A DNA stretch of 64,000 nt from Clostridia bacterium (GTDB lineage Bacteria; Bacillota; Clostridia; Oscillospirales; Acutalibacteraceae): positions 62,001 to 126,000 of the forward strand of contig JAFQKF010000016.1 in assembly GCA_017397105.1 (NCBI GenBank), given 5' to 3'. The notes beneath the pieces were generated by a model, which saw only the letters and a program-made list of their open reading frames with translations, was not told the DNA's origin and did no database searches. Position 1 is the first letter of the stretch; each line of letters starts with the position of its first letter. Shown here piece by piece: positions 27,505 through 35,842 of this stretch. The translations under genes and the position numbers were made by a program.

Positions 27505-27918
27505 ATGAAAACTGTAAACCTTAAAGCTTACCGTGCAAAGGAAATTACTTTGGTTAATACTGTTGAAAACGGAACAAAGCTCGAAATTGAACATAAATAT
27601 TCATACAACGTCAACTATTCACGCACTAATACTTGCAAGGGCGAAATTACGCTCAGTGCATCTGCGAAAGAGCATTCTGAAAAATTCAGAATAAAGGTTG
27701 TAATGGAGGGCATTTTTACCTTTGAGGACGGAGTGGCAAAGGAAAAAATTCACCATGAAACATATAAAGAGCTTTTTCCTTATGCCCGTGCTCTTATAAC
27801 AACCGTTACTGCTAACGCAGGAATTCCGCCTATTGTGATGCCTGCGATTGATATTGAAAAACAGAGCATTTACAGGTTTGACGGCCCCATTATACCGCCT
27901 AAAAAAGATGATAATTGA
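27505..27918 (+). CDS. SecB-like chaperone family protein
   Basis: This 137-residue protein ends with a segment very like SecB: LFPYARA followed by TANAGIPPIVMP. In SecB this region forms the helix and proline-rich strand of the subunit core. The first half is beta-rich (KLEIEHKYSY, EITLSASA). SecB-type chaperones keep proteins unfolded for export or control toxins; Firmicutes usually lack canonical SecB. No toxin-antitoxin pair or secA is adjacent. The ATG at 27505 follows AAAGGG; an earlier GTG in frame is less well placed. It runs on into the ceramidase-like gene. Confidence 0.7.
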   Translation: MKTVNLKAYRAKEITLVNTVENGTKLEIEHKYSYNVNYSRTNTCKGEITLSASAKEHSEKFRIKVVMEGIFTFEDGVAKEKIHHETYKELFPYARALITTVTANAGIPPIVMPAIDIEKQSIYRFDGPIIPPKKDDN

Positions 27919-27934
27919 TAAGTGAGGTTTGATG

Positions 27935-29371
27935 ATGAATATTCTTGATTTAGCATCAAAGTCGGTAACAGCCATTGTTAAACGCAGCGCAAATAAGTTT
28001 AGTTCAAAGCACTCGTCAGCACCCGAAATTCCTGATGCACCGTGCATTAAAATGAAAAATCCGTCAACCGATCGTTTTAACTGCGGTTTTTCGTCTGTTA
28101 CCGTTATGCCTGAGGATATTGATAAAAAAGCCTACTGGCTTGCAGGTTACAATATCGGCAACAGGATTAAGGGTGTAATTGACCCTCTTACCGTAAACGC
28201 TATGTGGATTGACTGCTGTGACGGAAACGGAATGCTTCTTGTGAGCGCCGATCTTGTAGGGCTTACAGGCTATGACGTCCGTGATATTCGTCAGTCACTT
28301 TCTGGCTTTTGCGAGAAAAGCGGATGTAAGCATATAACGATCAGCTGTACTCACACTCATGCGGGAGTTGATACTGTTGGTTATTGGGGTATGCTTCCGA
28401 AATCGGGTAAAGATAAAAATTATATGCTTCTTGTAAAGGGTGCGATAAAATTCGCCTGCATTGATGCATATAATAAACGCAAGACCGGCAAGCTTTATCA
28501 CGGTAATATCCGTGTGCCTGAGGCTGTCAACGATTGGCGTGAACCGATTTTTCCCAATGATGTGTTTACACGCTTGAGGTTTGTCCCTGATGACGGCAGC
28601 CGTGAAACCTGGTATCTTAATTTTTCGGCTCATCCCAATACGTTAGGCAGTAAAAATTCGATGATAAGCGCTGATTACCCGGGCGAATTGAGAAAAGAGA
28701 TCAATAAAATTAAGGAGACCAATGTTCTTTTCAGCGTAGGTGCAATCGGCGCAGCTGACCTCGGAGATTTTGCTGAGGATAAATATGAAAGAATGATTCA
28801 GGGTGGAAGATTCCTTGCGCACAAAGCGTTTGAGATTAAAAACGACATTCAGCTTACGCCTGAAATCAAGCTTGTTTGCCAGCCGTTTTATCTTCCGTTG
28901 AGTAATACCGTTCTTGCTTTTATGGATGTGCTTCACGTCATTGACAGCCTTAAATATCCGTCTGATAAAGGTCTGGGAATTGCTTTGCTCAGCGAGATGA
29001 CTTATATGAGCATAGGCGGCGTTGAGATTCTTACACAGCCCGGAGAAATATTTACCGAGCTTGTTTACTCCGGCGGATACAGCACTGAGCAGACATCCGC
29101 AACAGGCATGGGTGAACGCTTTAATCCTAAAACTCTCGCTGAAATCTGCGGTAATGAGAATCTTATTATTTTTGGCGTAACCAATGATATGACCGGTTAT
29201 GCTTTACCTCCGAACGATTTTCTTCTTAATACAACTCAGCCTTATCTTTCACGCACGGATGACCGCTTCGGCAGGAATCATTACCATGAAACAAATTCTC
29301 TCGGTCCTGAAACGGCACATACAATTGCAGAGGCGTTTGAGAGAATGGTTGGTATATTCAATAACGGATAA
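27935..29371 (+). CDS. Neutral/alkaline ceramidase-like hydrolase
   Basis: The protein resembles the N-terminal catalytic domain of neutral ceramidases. The SCTHTHAG motif is near residue 132 and the SAHPNTLG/ISADYPG motifs are near 230; these supply zinc ligands in the family. It has 478 residues with no clear signal peptide, so it may be cytoplasmic. Proteins of this group in Firmicutes are annotated only by this domain, and the amide substrate is unknown. The ATG at 27935 is best spaced from GAGGT; TTG at 27929 and ATG at 27932 are alternatives. It lies 16 nt after the SecB-like gene. Confidence 0.75.
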   Translation: MNILDLASKSVTAIVKRSANKFSSKHSSAPEIPDAPCIKMKNPSTDRFNCGFSSVTVMPEDIDKKAYWLAGYNIGNRIKGVIDPLTVNAMWIDCCDGNGMLLVSADLVGLTGYDVRDIRQSLSGFCEKSGCKHITISCTHTHAGVDTVGYWGMLPKSGKDKNYMLLVKGAIKFACIDAYNKRKTGKLYHGNIRVPEAVNDWREPIFPNDVFTRLRFVPDDGSRETWYLNFSAHPNTLGSKNSMISADYPGELRKEINKIKETNVLFSVGAIGAADLGDFAEDKYERMIQGGRFLAHKAFEIKNDIQLTPEIKLVCQPFYLPLSNTVLAFMDVLHVIDSLKYPSDKGLGIALLSEMTYMSIGGVEILTQPGEIFTELVYSGGYSTEQTSATGMGERFNPKTLAEICGNENLIIFGVTNDMTGYALPPNDFLLNTTQPYLSRTDDRFGRNHYHETNSLGPETAHTIAEAFERMVGIFNNG

Positions 29372-29376
29372 ACGGT

Positions 29377-29859
29377 ATGGATAACAATCATAATACAGTA
29401 GTAAAATTTTTTCCGTTCGCTTTGTTGCGTATGGAAGCTTTAACTGCGTTTCTTAATGAAATGTATCGCAAAGGCTATAAGGTGACTGGAATCAGCTGCG
29501 GATGCATTCTTTATTTTAAAAGAGTAAATGTTAGGAACGGTATGATGTACGCTGTTCTCTCAGAATACAATTACAGAAATCTGAGAAGAAAGAAGTGGGA
29601 TGATGAGGCGTTTTTGGTGAAAAACGCACAGGATTTTCACAAAGGAGACGGTAAACAATTTGAGGTATCATCATATTCTGCGGCTGAAAATTATAAAATT
29701 TATTTGACTGCCGAATTGTGTGAGGATGATATTGAAGCTTTGAAAAACTATCGTAAAATCAGTTTTTCGCGTATTAACTTTACAAGAATTCTGTTTTATT
29801 TTTTCTTTGCTTTTCTGGCGGTTTTGACTGTTTCTGGCATTTTTAGCGTTATACGTTGA
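29377..29859 (+). CDS. DUF2812-like membrane-anchored protein of unknown function
   Basis: This 160-residue protein has a soluble N-terminal domain (about 1-125) and a C-terminal transmembrane helix (about 136-157). The VVKFFPFALLRMEALTAFL start and the following GYKV strand recall DUF2812 proteins, though the match is partial. It begins 5 nt after the ceramidase-like gene and ends the cluster before a terminator. Function is unknown. Confidence 0.6.
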   Translation: MDNNHNTVVKFFPFALLRMEALTAFLNEMYRKGYKVTGISCGCILYFKRVNVRNGMMYAVLSEYNYRNLRRKKWDDEAFLVKNAQDFHKGDGKQFEVSSYSAAENYKIYLTAELCEDDIEALKNYRKISFSRINFTRILFYFFFAFLAVLTVSGIFSVIR

Positions 29860-29877
29860 ACTGAGCAAAAGTTTTAG

Positions 29878-29920
29878 GCCGCTGTGTTTTAATTTTCTAT
29901 TGACACAGCGGCTTATTCTT
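29878..29920 (+). terminator. Terminator whose 3' arm contains the next promoter's -35 box
   Basis: GCCGCTGTGT (29878-29887) pairs with ACACAGCGGC (29903-29912), followed by TTATTCTTT. The TTGACA of the pyrophosphatase promoter overlaps its 3' arm. Confidence 0.8.
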
Positions 29921-29928
29921 TGTAAAAT
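29900..29928 (+). promoter_or_regulatory. Promoter of the pyrophosphatase gene
   Basis: TTGACA (29900-29905), a 17-bp spacer and TAAAAT (29923-29928) match the consensus closely. The -35 lies in the preceding terminator. Confidence 0.75.
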
Positions 29929-29960
29929 AAAAGAAAATTAATTTGATTGGAGTTTTGGTT

Positions 29961-30494
29961 ATGGGAAACATTTGGCATGATATCAGCCCCAAAAGAATAA
30001 CTCCCGAAGATTTTATAGTTTGCATTGAAATCTCCAGAGGCAGTAAAAAGAAGTATGAGCTTGATAAAGAAACAGGTCTTATTATTCTTGACAGAATTTT
30101 ATATACCGCTACCCATTATCCCGCAAACTACGGTTTTATCCCCAGAACTTACGGCGAGGATGATGACCCGCTTGACGTTATGGTTGTTTGCAGCCAGTCG
30201 ATTGAGCCTATGTCGCTTGTACGTTGCTACCCCATTGGTGTTATCACCATGATGGATCAGGGCAAGCTTGATGAAAAGATTATTTGCATTCCCTTTAACG
30301 ACCCTACCTACAACTCTTTTACAGATATCTCAGAATTGCCGCACCACGTATTTGATGAAATGTGCCATTTCTTCTCTGTTTATAAGATGCTTGAGGATAA
30401 GGATACGGCTGTAGACGTTGTTAAGGGAAGAGAAACCGCTATTGAAATCATTTCCCGCAGCATTGAAAGCTATATCATGAAGTATTGCAGATAA
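29961..30494 (+). CDS. ppa: Inorganic pyrophosphatase, family I
   Basis: This soluble enzyme hydrolyses PPi to drive biosynthesis. The family I features are KKKYELDKETG near the N-terminus, HYPANYGFIPRTYGEDDDPLDVM with the metal-binding aspartates, and MMDQGKLDEKII. At 177 residues it has the usual length. The ATG at 29961 is about 10 nt after TTGGAG; an earlier in-frame ATG is poorly placed. It precedes the purine operon but has its own promoter and terminator. Confidence 0.92.
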   Translation: MGNIWHDISPKRITPEDFIVCIEISRGSKKKYELDKETGLIILDRILYTATHYPANYGFIPRTYGEDDDPLDVMVVCSQSIEPMSLVRCYPIGVITMMDQGKLDEKIICIPFNDPTYNSFTDISELPHHVFDEMCHFFSVYKMLEDKDTAVDVVKGRETAIEIISRSIESYIMKYCR

Positions 30495-30526
30495 CCGCGC
30501 AATATGTCAAATTAAACAAACTTACC

Positions 30527-30564
30527 AAGCTATTGAGAAGAAATTTTTCAATAGCTTTTATTAT
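30527..30564 (+). terminator. Terminator after ppa
   Basis: AAGCTATTGA pairs with TCAATAGCTT, followed by TTATTATT. Confidence 0.8.
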
Positions 30565-30572
30565 TAGTTTTA

Positions 30573-30617
30573 TTGACTAATAAATAACAGTGTGTTAAAC
30601 TACATATAGTGTTATTT
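30573..30617 (+). promoter_or_regulatory. Purine operon promoter overlapped by an inverted repeat
   Basis: TTGACT (30573-30578), a 17-bp spacer and TAAACT (30596-30601) form the promoter, giving a leader of about 65 nt. AAATAACA (30582-30589) and TGTTATTT (30610-30617) form an inverted repeat around the -10 and start site. This is a possible operator. I see no purine riboswitch or PurBox. Confidence 0.55.
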
Positions 30618-30674
30618 TTAAATAAATAAACTATTGGCTGTAAATTATGCATAAATGCGAAAGGGGAGCGGATT

Positions 30675-31169
30675 GTGAAAAAAATCGGCATTATTATGGG
30701 AAGTGACAGTGACCTTCCCGTTGTTCAGAAGGCAATTGATGTTCTTGATGAATATGCGGTACCTTATGAGGTTCACGTTTATTCTGCTCACAGAACTCCT
30801 GAGCAGTCCCGTGAGTTTTCACTCAACGCCCGTAAAAACGGCTTTGGTGCTATAATTGCAGCAGCCGGTAAGGCAGCACATCTTGCAGGTGCGATTGCTG
30901 CTAATACGACACTGCCTGTCATTGGCATTCCTGTAAAAGCATCAACTCTTGATGGCTTGGATGCGCTTCTTTCAACCGTTCAGATGCCTGCAGGTATTCC
31001 CGTTGCAACCGTAGCAATTGACGGTGCGGCAAACGCTGCTCTTCTTGCTCTGCAGATTATTGCAGTATCCGATGATGAACTCGCTCAGAAGCTTGATGCT
31101 TCCCGCGAGGCTGCAAGAGCCAAGGTTCTGGCAAAGGATAAAGAAATCAGCGAAAGATTTGCAAAATAA
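30675..31169 (+). CDS. purE: N5-carboxyaminoimidazole ribonucleotide mutase
   Basis: PurE rearranges N5-CAIR to CAIR in purine synthesis. The motifs MGSDSDLPV near the N-terminus, SAHRTPEQ and AAAGKAAHL fit class I PurE. At 164 residues it is of normal length. The start is GTG at 30675 behind AGGGGAG. It opens the operon. The partner PurK is not in the window, so it is either elsewhere or the cell relies on carbon dioxide concentration. Confidence 0.95.
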   Translation: MKKIGIIMGSDSDLPVVQKAIDVLDEYAVPYEVHVYSAHRTPEQSREFSLNARKNGFGAIIAAAGKAAHLAGAIAANTTLPVIGIPVKASTLDGLDALLSTVQMPAGIPVATVAIDGAANAALLALQIIAVSDDELAQKLDASREAARAKVLAKDKEISERFAK

Positions 31170-31197
31170 TTTAATTTTATATATTGGAGGAATTCAC

Positions 31198-31884
31198 ATG
31201 TCTGTACTTAAAACTGTTTATGTTGGCAAAACCAAGGATGTTTTTGCGCTTGAGAACGGCAACTATCTCCTCAAGTTCAAGGATGACTGCACCGGCGCTG
31301 ACGGTGTTTTTGATCCCGGTGCAAACACCGTAGGTCTCAGCATCGAGGGTGTTGGTAACGTTAACCTCAGAATGTCAAAGTATTTCTTTGAGAAGATCAA
31401 CGCTGCCGGTATAAAGACTCATTACGTTGACTGCAATCTTGAAGATACCACCATGGAGGTTCTCCCTGCCAAAGTTTTCGGTAAGGGTCTTGAAGTAATC
31501 TGCAGAAACAAGGCGGTAGGCAGTTTTATCCGCCGCTACGGCGATTATATTGAAGAGGGTGCAGACCTTCCTTCATACGTTGAAATGACCTTTAAGGATG
31601 ATGACAGAGGTGATCCTCTCGTTACCAAGGATGCTCTTGTAGACCTTGGCGTTATGTCTGCTGAGCAGTATGACGCTGTTAAGGCTATGACCCAGAAAAT
31701 AACAAAGATTGTTGCTGATGACCTTCTTGAAAAAGGACTTGTTCTTTATGATATCAAGTTTGAGTACGGTTACAGCGGTGACGAAGTAATTCTTATCGAC
31801 GAAATTGCTTCAGGTAACATGAGAGTTTATAAGGATGGTAAGTATATCGATCCTATGACTCTTTCCGACCTTTTCTTTGCTTAA
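31198..31884 (+). CDS. purC: Phosphoribosylaminoimidazole-succinocarboxamide synthase
   Basis: PurC joins aspartate to CAIR using ATP to form SAICAR. The N-terminal YVGKTKDVF motif, [12 protein letters not shown] and the C-terminal [11 protein letters not shown] region are diagnostic. With the ATG at 31198, 7 nt after GGAGG, it has 228 residues. It follows purE by 28 nt and is followed by a hairpin and then purF. Confidence 0.93.
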   Translation: MSVLKTVYVGKTKDVFALENGNYLLKFKDDCTGADGVFDPGANTVGLSIEGVGNVNLRMSKYFFEKINAAGIKTHYVDCNLEDTTMEVLPAKVFGKGLEVICRNKAVGSFIRRYGDYIEEGADLPSYVEMTFKDDDRGDPLVTKDALVDLGVMSAEQYDAVKAMTQKITKIVADDLLEKGLVLYDIKFEYGYSGDEVILIDEIASGNMRVYKDGKYIDPMTLSDLFFA

Positions 31885-31897
31885 ATTGTAATAAACG

Positions 31898-31929
31898 GCA
31901 GCGGAGTTGATTTTTGTTAACTCCGCTGC
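31898..31929 (+). repeat. Stable hairpin between purC and purF
   Basis: GCAGCGGAGTT pairs perfectly with AACTCCGCTGC (11 bp). No T-run follows, so it is unlikely to terminate. It may be a processing or mRNA-stability element inside the operon. Confidence 0.6.
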
Positions 31930-31992
31930 GCGTGTTACTTGAGAAAAAACTTTTTATGCCTTTTTAGCAAAATATCACGGAGGTGCATTCAT

Positions 31993-33423
31993 TTGGGCGG
32001 TTTTTTTGGTGCCGTTTCTAAAGAAGATTGCGTTCTGGATGTGTTTTTTGGCGTTGACTATCATTCACATTTAGGTACGCTCAGAGGCGGCATAGCATCT
32101 TATTCAGAAGAAAAAGGATTTGACAGATATATCCATAACATAGAAAATACTCCGTTTCGAACAAAGTTTGAACACGAAGTAGCCGAGATGAAGGGAAACA
32201 TTTGCATCGGTTGTATCAGCGATACAGATCCTCAGCCGATTCTTATCCGTTCACATCACGGTGCATACGCAATAAGCACTATCGGAATTATCAATAACAT
32301 AAAGGAGTTGTCCGATGAAATTATCGGCAATTCAACAGGTCATTTCGGAGCCATGGGCGGCGGCAGAATCAACACCTCTGAGTTGGTTGCGGCGCTTATT
32401 GACCAGAAGAGCAGCTTTGTTGAGGGTATCAGATTCGCTCAGGAAAAGATTGACGGCTCTATTACAATCCTCATTTTAACAGATAAATGTGAACTCATTA
32501 CTGCACGAGACAAGGTTGGCAGACTGCCCGTTATCGTCGGTAAAAAAGATAACAAAGGCTACTGTGTATCTTTTGAATCGTTTGCTTTTGAAAAGCTCGG
32601 ATACACTCAGTATCACGAACTCGGTTGCGGCGAGATTGACCTTATCACAAGCGACGGTATCACCGTTCTTAACCCTGCTGATAACAGTAAATGTCGCATC
32701 TGCACTTTCCTCTGGAGTTATTACGGATATCCCAACTCTCATTATGAGGGCGTCAATGTTGAGGTTATGCGTTACCGCAACGGTGAAATTATGGCTAAAA
32801 CAGACCGTAAAAAAGGCGTTGCGCAAGATATAGATTACGTTTGCGGTGTGCCGGATTCCGGTTTGCCTCACGCAATAGGATATGCAAACGAGAGTCACGT
32901 TCCGTTTGCACGTCCGTTTATCAAGTACACTCCTACGTGGCCGAGAAGCTTTATGCCAAGCAATCAGAACGTAAGAAGCATGGTTGCAAAAATGAAGATG
33001 ATTCCTGTTTCGGACCTCATCGACGGCAAAAAACTTCTCTTTGTTGACGATAGTATCGTAAGAGGAACTCAGCTTAAAGAAACTGTTGAATTCCTTTACA
33101 ATAACGGCGCCGTCAAAGTCCATATGCGCTCCGCTTGTCCTCCCATTATGTTCAGCTGTAAGTATCTCAATTTCTCAAGAGCAACTTCAGAGCTTGAACT
33201 CATTGCGAGACGCACTATTCTCGAACTTGAGGGTATTGAGGGCGAAAAACACTTTGATGAATACTGCGACAGTGAAACCGAAAGAGGCAAAAAACTCAGA
33301 GCATCGCTTTGCGAAAAGCTTAAGCTTGATACGCTTGAGTTCCAGTCACTCGAAGGTCTCATTGAGGCTATCGGCATAGGCCCTGAAAAACTTTGTACAT
33401 ATTGTTGGAACGGAAAGGAATAA
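31993..33423 (+). CDS. purF: Amidophosphoribosyltransferase with degenerate glutaminase domain
   Basis: PurF makes phosphoribosylamine from PRPP, the first committed purine step. The PRPP motif FVDDSIVRGTQ and Fe-S-type cysteines (CRIC, CPPIMFSC, CTYC) are intact. The N-terminal Ntn-glutaminase is altered: the protein begins MGGFFGAVS, with glycine where the catalytic cysteine follows Met, and the usual HNGNL oxyanion region reads ISTIGIINN. The TTG at 31993 is chosen from GGAGGT 8 nt upstream; no upstream start restores a cysteine. It may use ammonia or a partner. At 476 residues it is of normal length and ends 6 nt before purM. Confidence 0.88.
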   Translation: MGGFFGAVSKEDCVLDVFFGVDYHSHLGTLRGGIASYSEEKGFDRYIHNIENTPFRTKFEHEVAEMKGNICIGCISDTDPQPILIRSHHGAYAISTIGIINNIKELSDEIIGNSTGHFGAMGGGRINTSELVAALIDQKSSFVEGIRFAQEKIDGSITILILTDKCELITARDKVGRLPVIVGKKDNKGYCVSFESFAFEKLGYTQYHELGCGEIDLITSDGITVLNPADNSKCRICTFLWSYYGYPNSHYEGVNVEVMRYRNGEIMAKTDRKKGVAQDIDYVCGVPDSGLPHAIGYANESHVPFARPFIKYTPTWPRSFMPSNQNVRSMVAKMKMIPVSDLIDGKKLLFVDDSIVRGTQLKETVEFLYNNGAVKVHMRSACPPIMFSCKYLNFSRATSELELIARRTILELEGIEGEKHFDEYCDSETERGKKLRASLCEKLKLDTLEFQSLEGLIEAIGIGPEKLCTYCWNGKE

Positions 33424-33429
33424 AGAATT

Positions 33430-34473
33430 ATGCATACTAACTCTAAATCAGACAGCTACGCAGCAGCAGGCGTTGATATTACTGCTGGATACAAAGCGGT
33501 TGAGCTTATGAAAACCCACATTGCCCGTACTCTTTCGGGCGGAGCTCTTTCAGACATCGGCGGTTTCGGCGGACTTTTTGAGCTTGATATGACTGGTATT
33601 ACAAAGCCTGTTCTTGTAAGCGGAACTGATGGCGTTGGAACAAAGCTTAAACTTGCTTTTCTTATGGACAAGCACGATACAGTAGGTATTGACTGTGTTG
33701 CAATGTGCGTAAACGATATCATTTGCTGCGGCGCAAAGCCTCTCTTTTTCCTCGATTATATCGCATGCGGCAAAAACTATCCTGAGAAAATTGCTCAGAT
33801 AGTTGCAGGTGTTGCTGAGGGTTGTGTTCAGTCGGGTTGCTCACTTATCGGCGGCGAAACTGCTGAAATGCCCGGCTTCTATCCTGTTGATGAATACGAC
33901 CTTGCAGGATTCTCAGTAGGTGTTGTTGACAAGTCAAAGGTTCTTGACAACAGCAAGATTAAAGAAGGCGACGCAGTTATTGCTCTTCCTTCAAGCGGCG
34001 TGCATTCCAACGGTTTTTCACTCGTCAGAAAGGTATTTGACGTAGAAAACAGTGATATTAAATCTCCTGTTGCAGAGCTTGGGGGTAAGTCAATCGGCGA
34101 AACTCTTCTTACTCCCACCAAAATCTACGTTAAGCCCATTCTTGCTCTTATTGAGGAAGTTACCGTTAAGGCTGTTTCTCACATCACAGGTGGCGGCTTC
34201 TATGAGAATATTCCGAGAAGCATTCCTGACGGCTTCGGCGCTAAGATTAAGAAGAGTGATATCAGAATTCTTCCTATATTCGATCTCATTGCCAAGACCG
34301 GCAACATTGATGAGCGTGATATGTTCAACACCTTCAACATGGGTGTCGGCATGAGCGTTGTTGTTAATGCAGAGGATGCTGATAAGGCTGTTGAGGTTCT
34401 TCAGGCAAACGGTATTGATGCATACGTAATGGGCGAAATCATCAAGTCTGATGAAAAGGTTATCATTGAGTGA
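33430..34473 (+). CDS. purM: Phosphoribosylformylglycinamidine cyclo-ligase
   Basis: PurM (AIR synthase) closes the imidazole ring of FGAM using ATP. The N-terminal sequence [12 protein letters not shown] and the [15 protein letters not shown] motif are diagnostic, and [11 protein letters not shown] and HITGGGF are also present. At 347 residues it is full length. It is preceded by AAAGGAA and followed by purN within 16 nt, in the usual pathway cluster. Confidence 0.96.
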   Translation: MHTNSKSDSYAAAGVDITAGYKAVELMKTHIARTLSGGALSDIGGFGGLFELDMTGITKPVLVSGTDGVGTKLKLAFLMDKHDTVGIDCVAMCVNDIICCGAKPLFFLDYIACGKNYPEKIAQIVAGVAEGCVQSGCSLIGGETAEMPGFYPVDEYDLAGFSVGVVDKSKVLDNSKIKEGDAVIALPSSGVHSNGFSLVRKVFDVENSDIKSPVAELGGKSIGETLLTPTKIYVKPILALIEEVTVKAVSHITGGGFYENIPRSIPDGFGAKIKKSDIRILPIFDLIAKTGNIDERDMFNTFNMGVGMSVVVNAEDADKAVEVLQANGIDAYVMGEIIKSDEKVIIE

Positions 34474-34489
34474 TAAAGGAGAAAGCCCT

Positions 34490-35095
34490 ATGAATAAGGC
34501 TAAAATTGCTGTTCTTGTATCGGGTGGCGGAACAAATCTTCAGGCGCTCATTGATGCGCAGAGCAGTGGTATTATAAAAAGCGGTGAGATTGTTCTTGTT
34601 GTTTCAAGCAATCCTTCAGCCTATGCTCTTGAGCGTGCCGCAAAGGCAGGCATCAAAAGTGAGGTTGTTTCAAAAAAACAGCTTGGAGGTTCTCAGGAGG
34701 AATTTGAAAAAGGTATTATTACCTTACTTGATGACAACGGCATAGACCTTATAGTGCTTGCCGGATTTATGAGTATTCTCAGCGAGAGCTTTACGTCCCG
34801 CTATCCCAAAAGAATAATCAACGTTCACCCCTCACTTATTCCGTCTTTTTGCGGAAGCGGTTTTTACGGCTTGAAAGTTCACGAAGCCGCTCTTTCTTAC
34901 GGAGTAAAGGTAACGGGTGCAACAGTTCATTTTGTTAACGAAATTCCTGACGGCGGAGAAATCATAATGCAGAAAGCCGTTAACATCCGCAAGGATGACA
35001 CGGCAGAAACGTTGCAAAGGCGTGTCATGGAACAGGCGGAATGGAGAATTCTTCCCCGTGCGGTTGAAAAAGTTTCTAAAAATCTTGTGAAATAA
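34490..35095 (+). CDS. purN: Phosphoribosylglycinamide formyltransferase
   Basis: PurN transfers a formyl group from 10-formyl-tetrahydrofolate to GAR. The VSGGGTNLQAL motif near the N-terminus and INVHPSLIPSF are clear, with the substrate-binding HFVNEIPDGG downstream. I use the ATG at 34490, 10 nt after AAAGGAG, giving 201 residues; the frame extends upstream into purM without an SD. Confidence 0.94.
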   Translation: MNKAKIAVLVSGGGTNLQALIDAQSSGIIKSGEIVLVVSSNPSAYALERAAKAGIKSEVVSKKQLGGSQEEFEKGIITLLDDNGIDLIVLAGFMSILSESFTSRYPKRIINVHPSLIPSFCGSGFYGLKVHEAALSYGVKVTGATVHFVNEIPDGGEIIMQKAVNIRKDDTAETLQRRVMEQAEWRILPRAVEKVSKNLVK

Positions 35096-35108
35096 GGAGA
35101 ATATAAAA

Positions 35109-35828
35109 GTGGGTATTTATGATATTGCAAAGGTAAGCGATTTGCTTTGTGTTAACACTTATCCCGGCAGAGGAATTATTATCGGCAAATCAGCTGACGG
35201 TAAAAAGGCTGTTTTTGCATATTTTATTATGGGCAGAAGTGAAAACAGCAGAAACAGAGTTTTTATTGAGAACGGCGATGAAGTAGTTATTCATCCTTTT
35301 GACGCATCAAAGGTTGACGACCCTTCACTTATCATTTACTCTCCCGTAAGAGTTATCGGTAACAACCTCATAGTAACAAACGGTGACCAGACTGATACCG
35401 TTTATGATTTTATCAAGGATGGCAAATCATTTGAAGCTGCTCTTGAAACACGTTGCTTTGAGCCTGACGCTCCCAATTTTACCCCCAGAATCAGCGGTAT
35501 GCTTACCTTTGGCGATAATGATTTCACTTATAAGATGAGCATTCTCAAGAGTGCTGATGAAAAGGGTACAGCCTGCAACCGTTATACTTTCAACTATGCA
35601 CCTCTTGCAGGTCTCGGTCATTTTATTCACACCTATAATTGTGACGGCAACCCCATTCCCACTTTTACTAATGAACCTGAGCGTGTTGCAATTGCTGACG
35701 ATATTGACGAGTTCACAAATGAAATATGGAATTCTCTTAATGAGAACAACAAAATCTCACTTTACGTCCGTTACGTTGACCTTGCAACCAACAGCGTTGA
35801 GAACAGAATGATTAATAAGAATAACTGA
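35109..35828 (+). CDS. purO: IMP cyclohydrolase, archaeal PurO type
   Basis: The 239-residue protein matches the PurO-like IMP cyclohydrolase family (PF07826 type), which closes FAICAR to IMP. Characteristic segments are NTYPGRGIIIG near the N-terminus, AYFIMGRSENSRNR, and NYAPLAGLGHFIHTY. It is unrelated to the MGS-like cyclohydrolase domain of bacterial PurH. It sits directly before a formyltransferase that lacks that domain, so the two together replace PurH. The start is GTG at 35109 with AGGAG upstream. Confidence 0.86.
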   Translation: MGIYDIAKVSDLLCVNTYPGRGIIIGKSADGKKAVFAYFIMGRSENSRNRVFIENGDEVVIHPFDASKVDDPSLIIYSPVRVIGNNLIVTNGDQTDTVYDFIKDGKSFEAALETRCFEPDAPNFTPRISGMLTFGDNDFTYKMSILKSADEKGTACNRYTFNYAPLAGLGHFIHTYNCDGNPIPTFTNEPERVAIADDIDEFTNEIWNSLNENNKISLYVRYVDLATNSVENRMINKNN

Positions 35829-35842
35829 GGAGGATTTTTAAA

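Noticed and set aside
30602..30674. Purine riboswitch or PurBox in the purE leader
   Set aside because: The leader is only about 65 nt, has none of the conserved purine-aptamer core elements and no Bacillus-type PurBox.
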